36,869 nt of DNA from DATJYV01 sp035499415 (GTDB lineage: Bacteria > Bacteroidota > Ignavibacteria > UBA10030). Where the stretch lies: positions 1 through 36,869 of the forward strand of contig DATJYV010000126.1 in NCBI GenBank assembly GCA_035499415.1. The letters are read 5' to 3'. The translations under genes were made by a program, and so were the position numbers. This document shows positions 7,096 to 14,727 of this stretch, piece by piece (the first letter of the stretch is position 1; the number at the start of each line of letters is the position of its first letter). A model generated the notes under the pieces. It had not been told where the DNA came from and ran no database searches. It saw nothing but the letters and a program-made list of their open reading frames with translations.

Positions 7096-7611
7096 CTACT
7101 TCTTTTTCTTCATCTCATCCTTCTTCATCATCTGATCCATCCCGGGCACCGGCATGTCGGAATTCCATGTCTCGGCATGAACCTTCCACGACCCGTCGGC
7201 TTGCTGGCGCCAGAGGGCAATATATTTTCCGTTATCCTTCATCTCGGTGCCGTTCGGCATCGTCATCGACATGTCGTATGTTCCAACTTCGAAGGCCACA
7301 GAACCGCCCGCCTGAAGGTCTGTGGTATTGAACGAAACGGAGGTGGCCTTGACGCCGGCCTTCGACATTTGATCCTGGAATGCCTTGATCGCCGCCCTTC
7401 CCTTTATCATCGCCATGTTCGGCGCCATCTCCATCGCATCGTCTTCGTAGTAGGTCAAGACCTTGTCGGTATTGCCGTTCATCATTGCGTCCCTCGACGC
7501 GGCGTTATAGTCGTCGACGGTCTTCTTCAAGGCAGTCATGTCCGGCTGCTGGGGCGCGCACGAGCACAGGAAGAGGGCGGCCGCAAAAGCGGCAACGTAA
7601 GTGAATCGCAT
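7096..7611 (-). CDS. Small lipoprotein with DUF4440/SnoaL-like domain
   Basis: 171 aa from the ATG at 7611, which has GGAGG 6 bases upstream; earlier starts in frame have no such site. Residues 1-18 form a lipoprotein signal (hydrophobic core, then LCSC with C18 as the likely lipidated cysteine). The body (about 24-150) looks like a DUF4440/SnoaL-type NTF2-fold domain, with TVDDYNAASRDAMMNGN at the start and the DNGKYIALWRQQADGSWKVHAE motif region near the end. The C-terminus is rich in Met and Lys. The family covers small binding or isomerase-like proteins, and no specific substrate can be read here. It is a single-gene unit with its own promoter and terminator. Confidence 0.8.
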   Translation of the reverse strand: MRFTYVAAFAAALFLCSCAPQQPDMTALKKTVDDYNAASRDAMMNGNTDKVLTYYEDDAMEMAPNMAMIKGRAAIKAFQDQMSKAGVKATSVSFNTTDLQAGGSVAFEVGTYDMSMTMPNGTEMKDNGKYIALWRQQADGSWKVHAETWNSDMPVPGMDQMMKKDEMKKKK

Positions 7612-7663
7612 GGGATCCTCCGTGAGAGAAGTGTGAAGGGCAGAACGAGAATTAGTGGCGCTT

Positions 7664-7692
7664 AAAGTAGAAAAGGTTCGCGGGAGAGTCAA
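7664..7692 (-). promoter_or_regulatory. Promoter of the DUF4440 lipoprotein gene
   Basis: On the minus strand TTGACT (7692-7687), a 17-base spacer, then TACTTT (7669-7664). This is a good sigma-70-type match placing the start near 7657, with a leader of about 45 bases before the ATG at 7611. Confidence 0.6.
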
Positions 7693-7767
7693 GATCCCCT
7701 GAAAATTCGTAAGATCGGTCTTGTAATCCCGACCGCAATTTGTTCGGGTTTCCGGGGGTGCGGCGAA

Positions 7768-10700
7768 TTACGCCTTGGTCTTCGAGAGAACGTGCTCGGA
7801 GGGTGGTTTGGATGCTCCCGACACTTCACTCCCCTTCGGTATGCATCGCATAAACTGATTGCGCGTCTCCGGCCAGTAATCGAGCAAGGACTGCGCGCGA
7901 CGGCTCGACGTTTCTTTCCAGTACTCCCGGATCAATCCGTGCAGTTCCGTGTCGTCACCCTCTTCGATCGGCTGCGCTTCAAGGTAGGATCGATTCACAA
8001 ACGCTTCGTGTTGACGCAACAGATACACCACTCCCCCCGTCATTCCCGCGCCGACATTGTGAGAGACCGACCCGAGGATCACCACGGTACCACGCGTCAT
8101 ATACTCACAGGCATGGAGTCCCGCACCTTCAACCACGGCCACCGCTCCGCTGTTCCGAACGGCAAACCGGTCTCCGGCAAGGCCGTGAACGAACAAGGTC
8201 CCGCCTGTCGCACCATAGAGGGCACAGTGCCCGATGATCGCGTTTTCTTCGGGAGGATAGGTGACGCGCGGATGCGGACGTATCACGACCCTGCCTCCGG
8301 ACATTGACTTGCAAACGGAATCATTCGCTTCGCCGGTGAGGGTGACGCGAATTCCGTCCACGAGGAAAACACAGAATCCCTGGCCTGCACTGCCGTGGAA
8401 GGTCAACCCGATCTCCGGAAGTTCTCCGACAGCGGGACGCGGTGGCCCGGAGCGCCGGCCCGTCATCACCCGTCGGGCAATTTCTCCGGACAGTAATGCA
8501 GGGATTGCCCGGTCGGCCGTCCTGATCGCATAAGACCCCTTGAAGGACCCGCCGTTCTCCAGGACGTGGCGTGCATCGTCGAGGATCTCGGCATTCAAAG
8601 GGGCTATCCAATTTTCGGCGCCGCCGGACATTTTGGCGGTCAGGGAGCCGGCGCCTCCGATGAAAAACCGCAAATCGAGTTTTCGCTCCTTGACGAATGC
8701 CTCATGCGCAGGCCCGATGCGAAGAAAGTCCTTCCGTCCGACCAACTCTGCGATCGAGGCCACGCCGAGACGGCAAAGATGTTCGCGCACGTCATCGGCA
8801 AGAAGCGTGAGGATCTTTTTTACCCTTTCCTTGTTCCCCCTGTACTTGGCTTTGAACTTCGGGTCATGCGTCGCAATTCCGGTCGGACAGGTGTTCCTTT
8901 CGCAGATGCGAGCCATGATACACCCTTCCGCCACCACCAGCAGTTTGCCGAAATCAAATCCCTCCGCTCCAAGAATAGCTGCCACGATGACGTCCTTGCC
9001 CGTGAGAAGTCCTCCATCCGTCCGGAGGCGGACCTTCTGTCGAATTCCGTTTTCACAGAGCGCGTTGTGGGCTTCCACCAGTCCGAATTCCCACGGCAGT
9101 CCCGCGTGCTTCATGGAGCCCAGAGTGGCCGCCCCCGTGCCGCCGTCACCGCCGGCGATGTAAATAACATCGGCCCCGGCCTTGGCGACGCCGACCGCAA
9201 TGGTGCCGATCCCCGAACCCGAAACAAGTTTCACGCCGACATCCGCGCGCGGGTTGACCTGTTTCAGTTCGTAGATTAACTCCTTCAGGTCCTCAATGCT
9301 GTAGACATCATGGAGCGGGGGCGGCGAGATCAAATCGACATGCGGAGGTGAATGCCGGGCGCGCGCAATATCCGCATCCACTTTTACCCGCATGAGCTGA
9401 CCACCTTCACCCGGCTTCGCGCCCTGCGCAATCTTGATCTGCATTTCCGACGCGCTGATGAGGTATTCTGCCGTTACCCCAAACCGGGCGGACGCGACCT
9501 GCTTCGTCGACGCCGTGATGCCGTCGGAAAAGTAATACGGATTTTCTCCTCCCTCCCCGCTGTTGCTTCGTCCTCCGAGCTCGCGCATGGCAAGGATGAT
9601 GTCCCGCTGACTCTCTGCGCTGATCGCCCCGTATGACATCGCTCCCGACCCAAACGAACGAAGGATTGACTCCCGCGATTCCACGCTCGCGAGGTCAAGC
9701 GGCGGCAGCCCCGTACTTACCTCAAAGAGATGTCGTACACTCACCGGTTCGGAACTCCTCCCCATCTCGAGATATTCCCCGTAGAGTCTCTTTTCTTCCG
9801 CTGCGGTATTGTCTCCCCGGACAAGCTTATGCACAACGCCCGCCCTTGCGGCGGTGATGGAATGCTTTTCCCCCGAAACGCCCCGGGGATGTTCGCGGAA
9901 CTGATGCGTGTGGAGAAGGCGGTCCGCATTTTCCGGGAGCGCCGCCAGTCCGGTCTTCCAAAGAATGTCCTGGGCGAGCTCCTCGTAACCGATTCCGCCG
10001 AGAAGCGTCGGCTTGCCGGTAAAGAAATTCTCCATCAGCTCGGGGCCGAGGCCGATCGCCGTGAACAACTTTGCGCTCATATAACTCTGGACGACCGAAA
10101 TTCCGCTCTTCGACATGATCTTGAGCAGGCCCCCTTCGAGGGCGCGAATGTAATTCCGCTCCCGCTCGTCGGCCGTCAGCTGCCCGAAAGATTTGTGGGA
10201 ATCGCTGCGCGCGACCTCGAGTGCGAGGTACGGACAGACCGCGGAGGCGCCGAAGCTGATGAGCGCCGCGAGGTGGTGAGGCGTCCGCGCTTCTCCCGAA
10301 TGGACGATGATCGAGGTCTGAAGGCGAAGGCCGGATTCGTTGAGCGCTCGCACGACCGCACGCAAGGCAATGAGGCCCGGGATCGGCGGATGCTGGTGGT
10401 CCGCCCCCGCATCACTGAGCACGAGGACGCTCGTGCCCCCCTCGACCGACCGGACGACGTTCAGCGCCAGCGCATTCACGGCCTGGCGGAATCCCTCGAC
10501 CCCGGCGTTCCGGGAGAACAGCATGGGAAATGTTCTGGGGATGATGTGCGACTGGGAAGGCGTCATGCCTGAAAGCTCTCCGATGGAGCGCATCTGACCG
10601 AGCGACAGAATGGGACCGGGAAGCTCGATCGCTTCTTCAATCGGCAGGAGGTCCTTCGCGAAGAAAATGTTCGGCCGTCTCCCGAGAAACACGCGGAGGT

Positions 10701-12201
10701 CGGTGATATTCTTTTCGCGAATGTAATCGAGAGGCGGATTCGTCACCTGCGCAAAATTCTGGTAGAAATAGTCGAAGAAAGGACGGGGTTCCGACGAAAA
10801 GACGTTCGGACGCGCCGTATCCCCCATTGAACCGATCGGCTCTTTGCCCTCCGCGACCATCGGATAGATGACTCGTTCAAGCTCCTCCTCGGTGTAGTTA
10901 AAGAGATTCTTCCGATAAGCGCCGACCGGGTTGTCCTCGGCTTTGGATGGTTGCTCTGCGAGCGGAATCGTACGCGGGTCGAACTTCGCCCCCCGGTTCG
11001 CGCGCGATTCGGCAGGGTCCCTGAAATGCACCCGCCCGCTCTTCAGCTCGACGTTGACCCCGGTGCCGGCGTGGAGGATTCCTTTTCGCTGAATGCGCGA
11101 TTCGTCGAGAGTAAACGCTCCCGCTTCCGAAGAAAGATAAAATGTTTCTTCCGTCAGCACCCAGCGCGAGGGACGGAACCCGTTCCGGTCGAGCCGGGCG
11201 CCGATGGATCTGCCGTCCGAGTAAAGGATCGCGGCCGGTCCGTCCCACGGTTCCATCGCGCGATTCCAAAACGTGTAATAGTCCGTCTGGCTATACGCGG
11301 AGGGCATCATAACGGCGAGTATTTCCTCGATGCGCGGTATGCTGCTCCGGTAAAGGAGGGCCTCGACCATTTCATTGAGACTTCCGGAATCGCTGATGTC
11401 CGAATGCGTGACGAGCTGGTTGTCCTTGAGCCCCAGGGATTTTTCGCGCGAGAACGCCCGCGAACGGTTGCCCGCGATTGTGTTGATCTCGCCGTTGTGC
11501 GCGATGAGTCTGAACGGCTGAGCTTTATCCCATGTTGTCGTGGTGTTCGTGCTGAATCGCCGATGGAAAATCGCAAACCGGGTGGTGAAGGCCGGATTTT
11601 GCAGGTCGAGATAGAACTTGTCGAGAGCATCCGACTGGGTGAGCCCTTTGTAGACGATGGAGGTGGCAGACAGCGAAGTGAAGAAGAACTCGTTCCGTAT
11701 CCCCCGCTCCGCCTGCTTGATGCGAACGCTCTGTTTTGCGGTGTAGAGAAGACTGTCGAACGAGGCGTCGGTGCGGCACTCTTTCGGCCGACGAATGATC
11801 GCATGCGTGATCGATGGAACGGTCCGGGCGGCTTCTTCGCCGAGGACTGCCGGGTCGACGGGAACAGCACGATACTCGAGAACCTCGAGTCCGTAAAATC
11901 CGAACGTCGAAGCGAAAATGTCGATCGACCGTGCCCGTTTCGCCTCGTCCCGTGGCAGGAACAGGGTTGCCACGGCCACTTCGCCGCGCCGGTATCCGAG
12001 CATCTCGAACGGGATGTCGGACATGATTCCCGCGCCGTCTCCGGTAACCCGGTCGACGCTGCATGCTCCACGGTGTTCGACGCACCGGAGTGCGCGCAGC
12101 GCTTCGTCAAGAATCGCCCGGGCGTAAACCCCGGATCGGGTTGCGACAAATCCGATGCCGCAAGAGGAGCGTTCGGCCCGGTCAAGAGCGGAAGAATTCA
12201 C
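7768..12201 (-). CDS. gltB: Glutamate synthase large (alpha) chain
   Basis: 1477 aa, close to the family's usual length of about 1500. It makes glutamate from glutamine and 2-oxoglutarate. Domains in order: a class-II glutamine amidotransferase with the nucleophile C14 in SSCGIGF and QHRG-like CVEHRGAC; a central domain; the FMN-binding synthase domain (GGRSNSGEGGE, then AKPGEGGQL, then GGDGGTGAA); the 3Fe-4S cysteines CIMARICERNTC near residues 1090-1105; and a C-terminal Gly-rich beta-helix. The start is GTG at 12201. C14 must become the N-terminus, so a short propeptide of 13 residues is removed. No ribosome site is evident. No gltD (beta chain) is adjacent, and the 225 bases upstream hold no supported gene. 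Confidence 0.97.
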   Translation of the reverse strand: MNSSALDRAERSSCGIGFVATRSGVYARAILDEALRALRCVEHRGACSVDRVTGDGAGIMSDIPFEMLGYRRGEVAVATLFLPRDEAKRARSIDIFASTFGFYGLEVLEYRAVPVDPAVLGEEAARTVPSITHAIIRRPKECRTDASFDSLLYTAKQSVRIKQAERGIRNEFFFTSLSATSIVYKGLTQSDALDKFYLDLQNPAFTTRFAIFHRRFSTNTTTTWDKAQPFRLIAHNGEINTIAGNRSRAFSREKSLGLKDNQLVTHSDISDSGSLNEMVEALLYRSSIPRIEEILAVMMPSAYSQTDYYTFWNRAMEPWDGPAAILYSDGRSIGARLDRNGFRPSRWVLTEETFYLSSEAGAFTLDESRIQRKGILHAGTGVNVELKSGRVHFRDPAESRANRGAKFDPRTIPLAEQPSKAEDNPVGAYRKNLFNYTEEELERVIYPMVAEGKEPIGSMGDTARPNVFSSEPRPFFDYFYQNFAQVTNPPLDYIREKNITDLRVFLGRRPNIFFAKDLLPIEEAIELPGPILSLGQMRSIGELSGMTPSQSHIIPRTFPMLFSRNAGVEGFRQAVNALALNVVRSVEGGTSVLVLSDAGADHQHPPIPGLIALRAVVRALNESGLRLQTSIIVHSGEARTPHHLAALISFGASAVCPYLALEVARSDSHKSFGQLTADERERNYIRALEGGLLKIMSKSGISVVQSYMSAKLFTAIGLGPELMENFFTGKPTLLGGIGYEELAQDILWKTGLAALPENADRLLHTHQFREHPRGVSGEKHSITAARAGVVHKLVRGDNTAAEEKRLYGEYLEMGRSSEPVSVRHLFEVSTGLPPLDLASVESRESILRSFGSGAMSYGAISAESQRDIILAMRELGGRSNSGEGGENPYYFSDGITASTKQVASARFGVTAEYLISASEMQIKIAQGAKPGEGGQLMRVKVDADIARARHSPPHVDLISPPPLHDVYSIEDLKELIYELKQVNPRADVGVKLVSGSGIGTIAVGVAKAGADVIYIAGGDGGTGAATLGSMKHAGLPWEFGLVEAHNALCENGIRQKVRLRTDGGLLTGKDVIVAAILGAEGFDFGKLLVVAEGCIMARICERNTCPTGIATHDPKFKAKYRGNKERVKKILTLLADDVREHLCRLGVASIAELVGRKDFLRIGPAHEAFVKERKLDLRFFIGGAGSLTAKMSGGAENWIAPLNAEILDDARHVLENGGSFKGSYAIRTADRAIPALLSGEIARRVMTGRRSGPPRPAVGELPEIGLTFHGSAGQGFCVFLVDGIRVTLTGEANDSVCKSMSGGRVVIRPHPRVTYPPEENAIIGHCALYGATGGTLFVHGLAGDRFAVRNSGAVAVVEGAGLHACEYMTRGTVVILGSVSHNVGAGMTGGVVYLLRQHEAFVNRSYLEAQPIEEGDDTELHGLIREYWKETSSRRAQSLLDYWPETRNQFMRCIPKGSEVSGASKPPSEHVLSKTKA

Positions 12202-12426
12202 AAGGAAGCGCTTTCGATAGGTGGAGGGATCATCTTATGACTACAAAAAAGCGGAACAAAGCGCAAGAGATGAAGCAAAGATTCCCCGCCGGCTGTCGGA
12301 CCGTCTCATCCATGGCGGCAAAGATCCCGGGCTCTTGCACCGGGCGGGGGAATCAGGAAATGTCGTCGGCGGGATGTACAGAGGCCGACACTCGTCATCC
12401 CTGGAATTCGAAGAATCGCCCCAACG

Positions 12427-14457
12427 CTACCAGATCCCTGCGCGCGCGGAGTCGGGCCTCCACATCGGATCTCCCGGCTTGATGCCGAATGCCTCGAAGA
12501 ACTCCGGCATGTCCGTCACCGGTCCGATGACCCTGAATTTTGCCGGCGAATGCTCGTCGCTCCGCACCTGGCTTGCGACTGCCTCGGGGCGGTAATTCAT
12601 CATCCACCCGAGCGCATACCCAAGAAAATAGCGCTGTTCGGGCGTCAACCCGCCGATGATCTGCCGCGACCGATATTGCCGGGTCTTTTTGAAGGCCTCG
12701 AAACCCATCATCACTCCGCCGATGTCGGCGATGTTCTCCCCTTGCGTGAGCTCGCCGTTGATGTGAAGACTGTCGACCGCCACGTAACCGTCAAACTGCC
12801 TGACCACGCCTTTTGTCAGCTCCACAAATCGTGCGCTGTCCTCCGATGTCCACCAGTTGTCCAGGTTGCCTTCCGCATTGTACTTGCTCCCCTGGTCATC
12901 GAACCCGTGGGTCATCTCGTGTCCAAATGTCGACCCGCCGATAATGGAATAAAGCAGGGCATCGTCCGCGAGCACCCGCTCGTATCCCGGTACGATAATG
13001 TTGCACCCGGGAACGACGATCTCGTTGTTTGACGGATTGTAGTACGCGTTGTAGGTTTGCGGCTCCATGCCCCACTCCGTCCGGTCGACGGGCTTGCCGA
13101 ACTTGGAAATCATATAATTGAATCGCCACCGATTGGCGCTCTTCCCGTTTTCCACGAAAGAAGTGCGCGCGACCGTCAGGCTGCTCAAATCCTTCCACTT
13201 GTCCGGGTATCCCACCTTCATGATGATCGACGCAAGTTTCTGTTCCGCACGAACTTTCGTTTTTTCTGACATCCATTTCAATCGCTTGATTCTTTCGGCG
13301 TACACGGATTTTACCGCGTTACCGATCTCCAGTAATTTCTCTTTTGTGCCGGGAGGCAGATACTCCCGCACGTACACTTTTCCGACCAATTCGCCCAGCA
13401 AAGCGTCGGTCTCCTCGACAACGCGCTTCCATCGCGGTTTCGGTTCGGGTACGCCGCGCAGGACCGTCCCGTAGAACCGAAAAACCTCTCCGTACGTGGC
13501 ATCGTCAAGAAAGCGCGAGAGCCCACGGACGAGGTGATATTTCAGGTAGACCTTCCATGATTCCAGCGGGATGCTCCGGCAGAGGCCGTTGAGGGACGTA
13601 AAATATTCCGGCTGTCCGATGATTACGGTGTCGACGTTACGGAGGCCGCTGAGCTCGAGAAATGCGGGAACGCTCAGATCCGGGGTGATCTCAACGAAAT
13701 GCCGGAGCGTCATCTTGTTGTAATTCTTGATCGGGTCGCGCGTGTCCTCGCGCTTGCGTGCGAATTTCGCGAGGGAAGTTTCCAGCTCCATCATTCGCAC
13801 CGCGCCGGAACGTGCGTCGGACGAGTCATATCCCAGGATGCCCAGCATGTTCGCGACATGCTCGACAAACTTCCGGCGGATTGTTTGCGCCTGCTCGTCC
13901 TCGTCAAAATAAAACCGGCGGTCGGGCAGACTTAACCCCCCCTGTTCGAAAAAGACCGCGTTCTTCTCGCTGATCCGGTCGTCCTGACCAACACCGAAAT
14001 TGAAAAGCGGGGCGCCGGCCACGGAGTGGATGTACGCCGCTTCCTTGACCACATCCCGGAAATCATGCATGGCATCGATCGCTCCCAGGTCCCCCCGAAG
14101 ATCCGCGAGGCCTTTCGAATTGAGGAGAACGCTGTCCATACCCGAGAAGAAGAAGTCGCCGATCTTCTGCTTGTCACTCCCGGCGGGGGCGTGGACTTCA
14201 CGCGCGGACGACTCGCAAAGAGTCCGGATCTGCGCGTTGATGGTGTCCTGCACGATGAGAAAGATTCCGTTGCTCTGCTCGCTCGGCGGGATCGGATTCT
14301 CCTTGAACCAGCGGCCGTTGGCGAAGAGAAAAAAATCATCGCCCGGTCTTACTGTCGAATCGATATGCGCGACCAGCGGGTCGATGCGGACCGGTTGGCC
14401 GAACGATGAAGAAAGGGACGATGTCAAAAGGATGAGGACGAAGGAAAGAGGTTTCAT
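12427..14457 (-). CDS. M13-family (neprilysin-like) metallopeptidase
   Basis: 676 aa with an N-terminal Sec signal of about 20 residues (cleavage near SSFG-QP), so probably periplasmic or exported. Zinc ligands are H513 and H517 in HEMTH, and E574 in ENIADIGG. The family substrate-binding motif NAYYNPSNNEIVVPG lies upstream and FDDQGSKYN directly after HEMTH. The M13_N domain occupies about residues 35-420. M13 enzymes cleave short peptides. The final IKPGDPMWRPDSARAGIW matches the family end but without the cysteine of the animal enzymes. Single gene, not tightly linked to its neighbours. Confidence 0.95.
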   Translation of the reverse strand: MKPLSFVLILLTSSLSSSFGQPVRIDPLVAHIDSTVRPGDDFFLFANGRWFKENPIPPSEQSNGIFLIVQDTINAQIRTLCESSAREVHAPAGSDKQKIGDFFFSGMDSVLLNSKGLADLRGDLGAIDAMHDFRDVVKEAAYIHSVAGAPLFNFGVGQDDRISEKNAVFFEQGGLSLPDRRFYFDEDEQAQTIRRKFVEHVANMLGILGYDSSDARSGAVRMMELETSLAKFARKREDTRDPIKNYNKMTLRHFVEITPDLSVPAFLELSGLRNVDTVIIGQPEYFTSLNGLCRSIPLESWKVYLKYHLVRGLSRFLDDATYGEVFRFYGTVLRGVPEPKPRWKRVVEETDALLGELVGKVYVREYLPPGTKEKLLEIGNAVKSVYAERIKRLKWMSEKTKVRAEQKLASIIMKVGYPDKWKDLSSLTVARTSFVENGKSANRWRFNYMISKFGKPVDRTEWGMEPQTYNAYYNPSNNEIVVPGCNIIVPGYERVLADDALLYSIIGGSTFGHEMTHGFDDQGSKYNAEGNLDNWWTSEDSARFVELTKGVVRQFDGYVAVDSLHINGELTQGENIADIGGVMMGFEAFKKTRQYRSRQIIGGLTPEQRYFLGYALGWMMNYRPEAVASQVRSDEHSPAKFRVIGPVTDMPEFFEAFGIKPGDPMWRPDSARAGIW

Positions 14458-14466
14458 GGGAGAGCG

Positions 14467-14495
14467 TTATTGGTTGATTGGTTGTTGGTGATTAG
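14467..14495 (+). repeat. Degenerate TTGG heptad repeat
   Basis: TTGG occurs at 14470, 14478 and 14485, with TTAG at 14492 (spacings 8, 7, 7). It lies immediately upstream of the M13 peptidase start. It is the same kind of array as at 3772-3811 and faces the inverted copy at 14680-14720 across the same intergenic gap. Confidence 0.5.
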
Positions 14496-14518
14496 AACCG
14501 GTCTCAAAAAACCGACTT

Positions 14519-14599
14519 CGTCACCCTGAACGTTGCGCCGGAGGCCTGCCCCTGCCTGCGTGCCGGCACATCAGCCTCTGGCTGAGCTTCAGGGTCTGA
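14519..14599 (+). repeat. Intergenic palindromic element
   Basis: Bounded by a perfect 8-bp inverted pair, ACCCTGAA (14523-14530) and TTCAGGGT (14588-14595), with GC-rich internal dyads. The outer CGTCACCC and GGGTCTGA ends resemble those of the element at 6821-6884. Non-coding. Confidence 0.5.
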
Positions 14600-14638
14600 T
14601 TTACTCGGGAGTTGTGGGTTCAAAGCATTGATCTCATG

Positions 14639-14673
14639 ATTCAAAACTCATTACTCAAAACTCGGAACTTATA
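14639..14673 (+). repeat. In-phase heptanucleotide array, ACTCAAA type
   Basis: Five consecutive 7-base units in exact register: ATTCAAA, ACTCATT, ACTCAAA, ACTCGGA, ACTTATA. Non-coding, between the M13 peptidase and Ig-like lipoprotein genes. Confidence 0.55.
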
Positions 14674-14679
14674 TTTCTT

Positions 14680-14720
14680 CCAAGTACCCAATCATCAATC
14701 CTCATCATTACCAAATTCTT
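14680..14720 (-). repeat. Degenerate TTGG heptad repeat, inverted copy
   Basis: On the minus strand this reads AGAATTTGGTAATGATGAGG, then ATTGATGATTGGGTACTTGG. It is closely similar to 3772-3811 (plus strand) and to the reverse complement of 3927-3964. It lies just after the stop of the Ig-like lipoprotein gene. Confidence 0.55.
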
Positions 14721-14727
14721 CCCCCCG

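Noticed and set aside
10951..12240. A 429-codon plus-strand open frame opposite the gltB N-terminus
   Set aside because: gltB is intact through this region; the antisense frame shows no recognisable domain.
12237..12482. A short plus-strand frame beginning ATGACTACAAAAAAG just upstream of gltB
   Set aside because: It has an upstream GGAGG, but it runs into the end of the M13 peptidase gene, and its composition and length offer no support.
14467..14720. CRISPR array
   Set aside because: The repeats are 7-base, degenerate and contiguous, with no regular spacers and no cas genes in the window.
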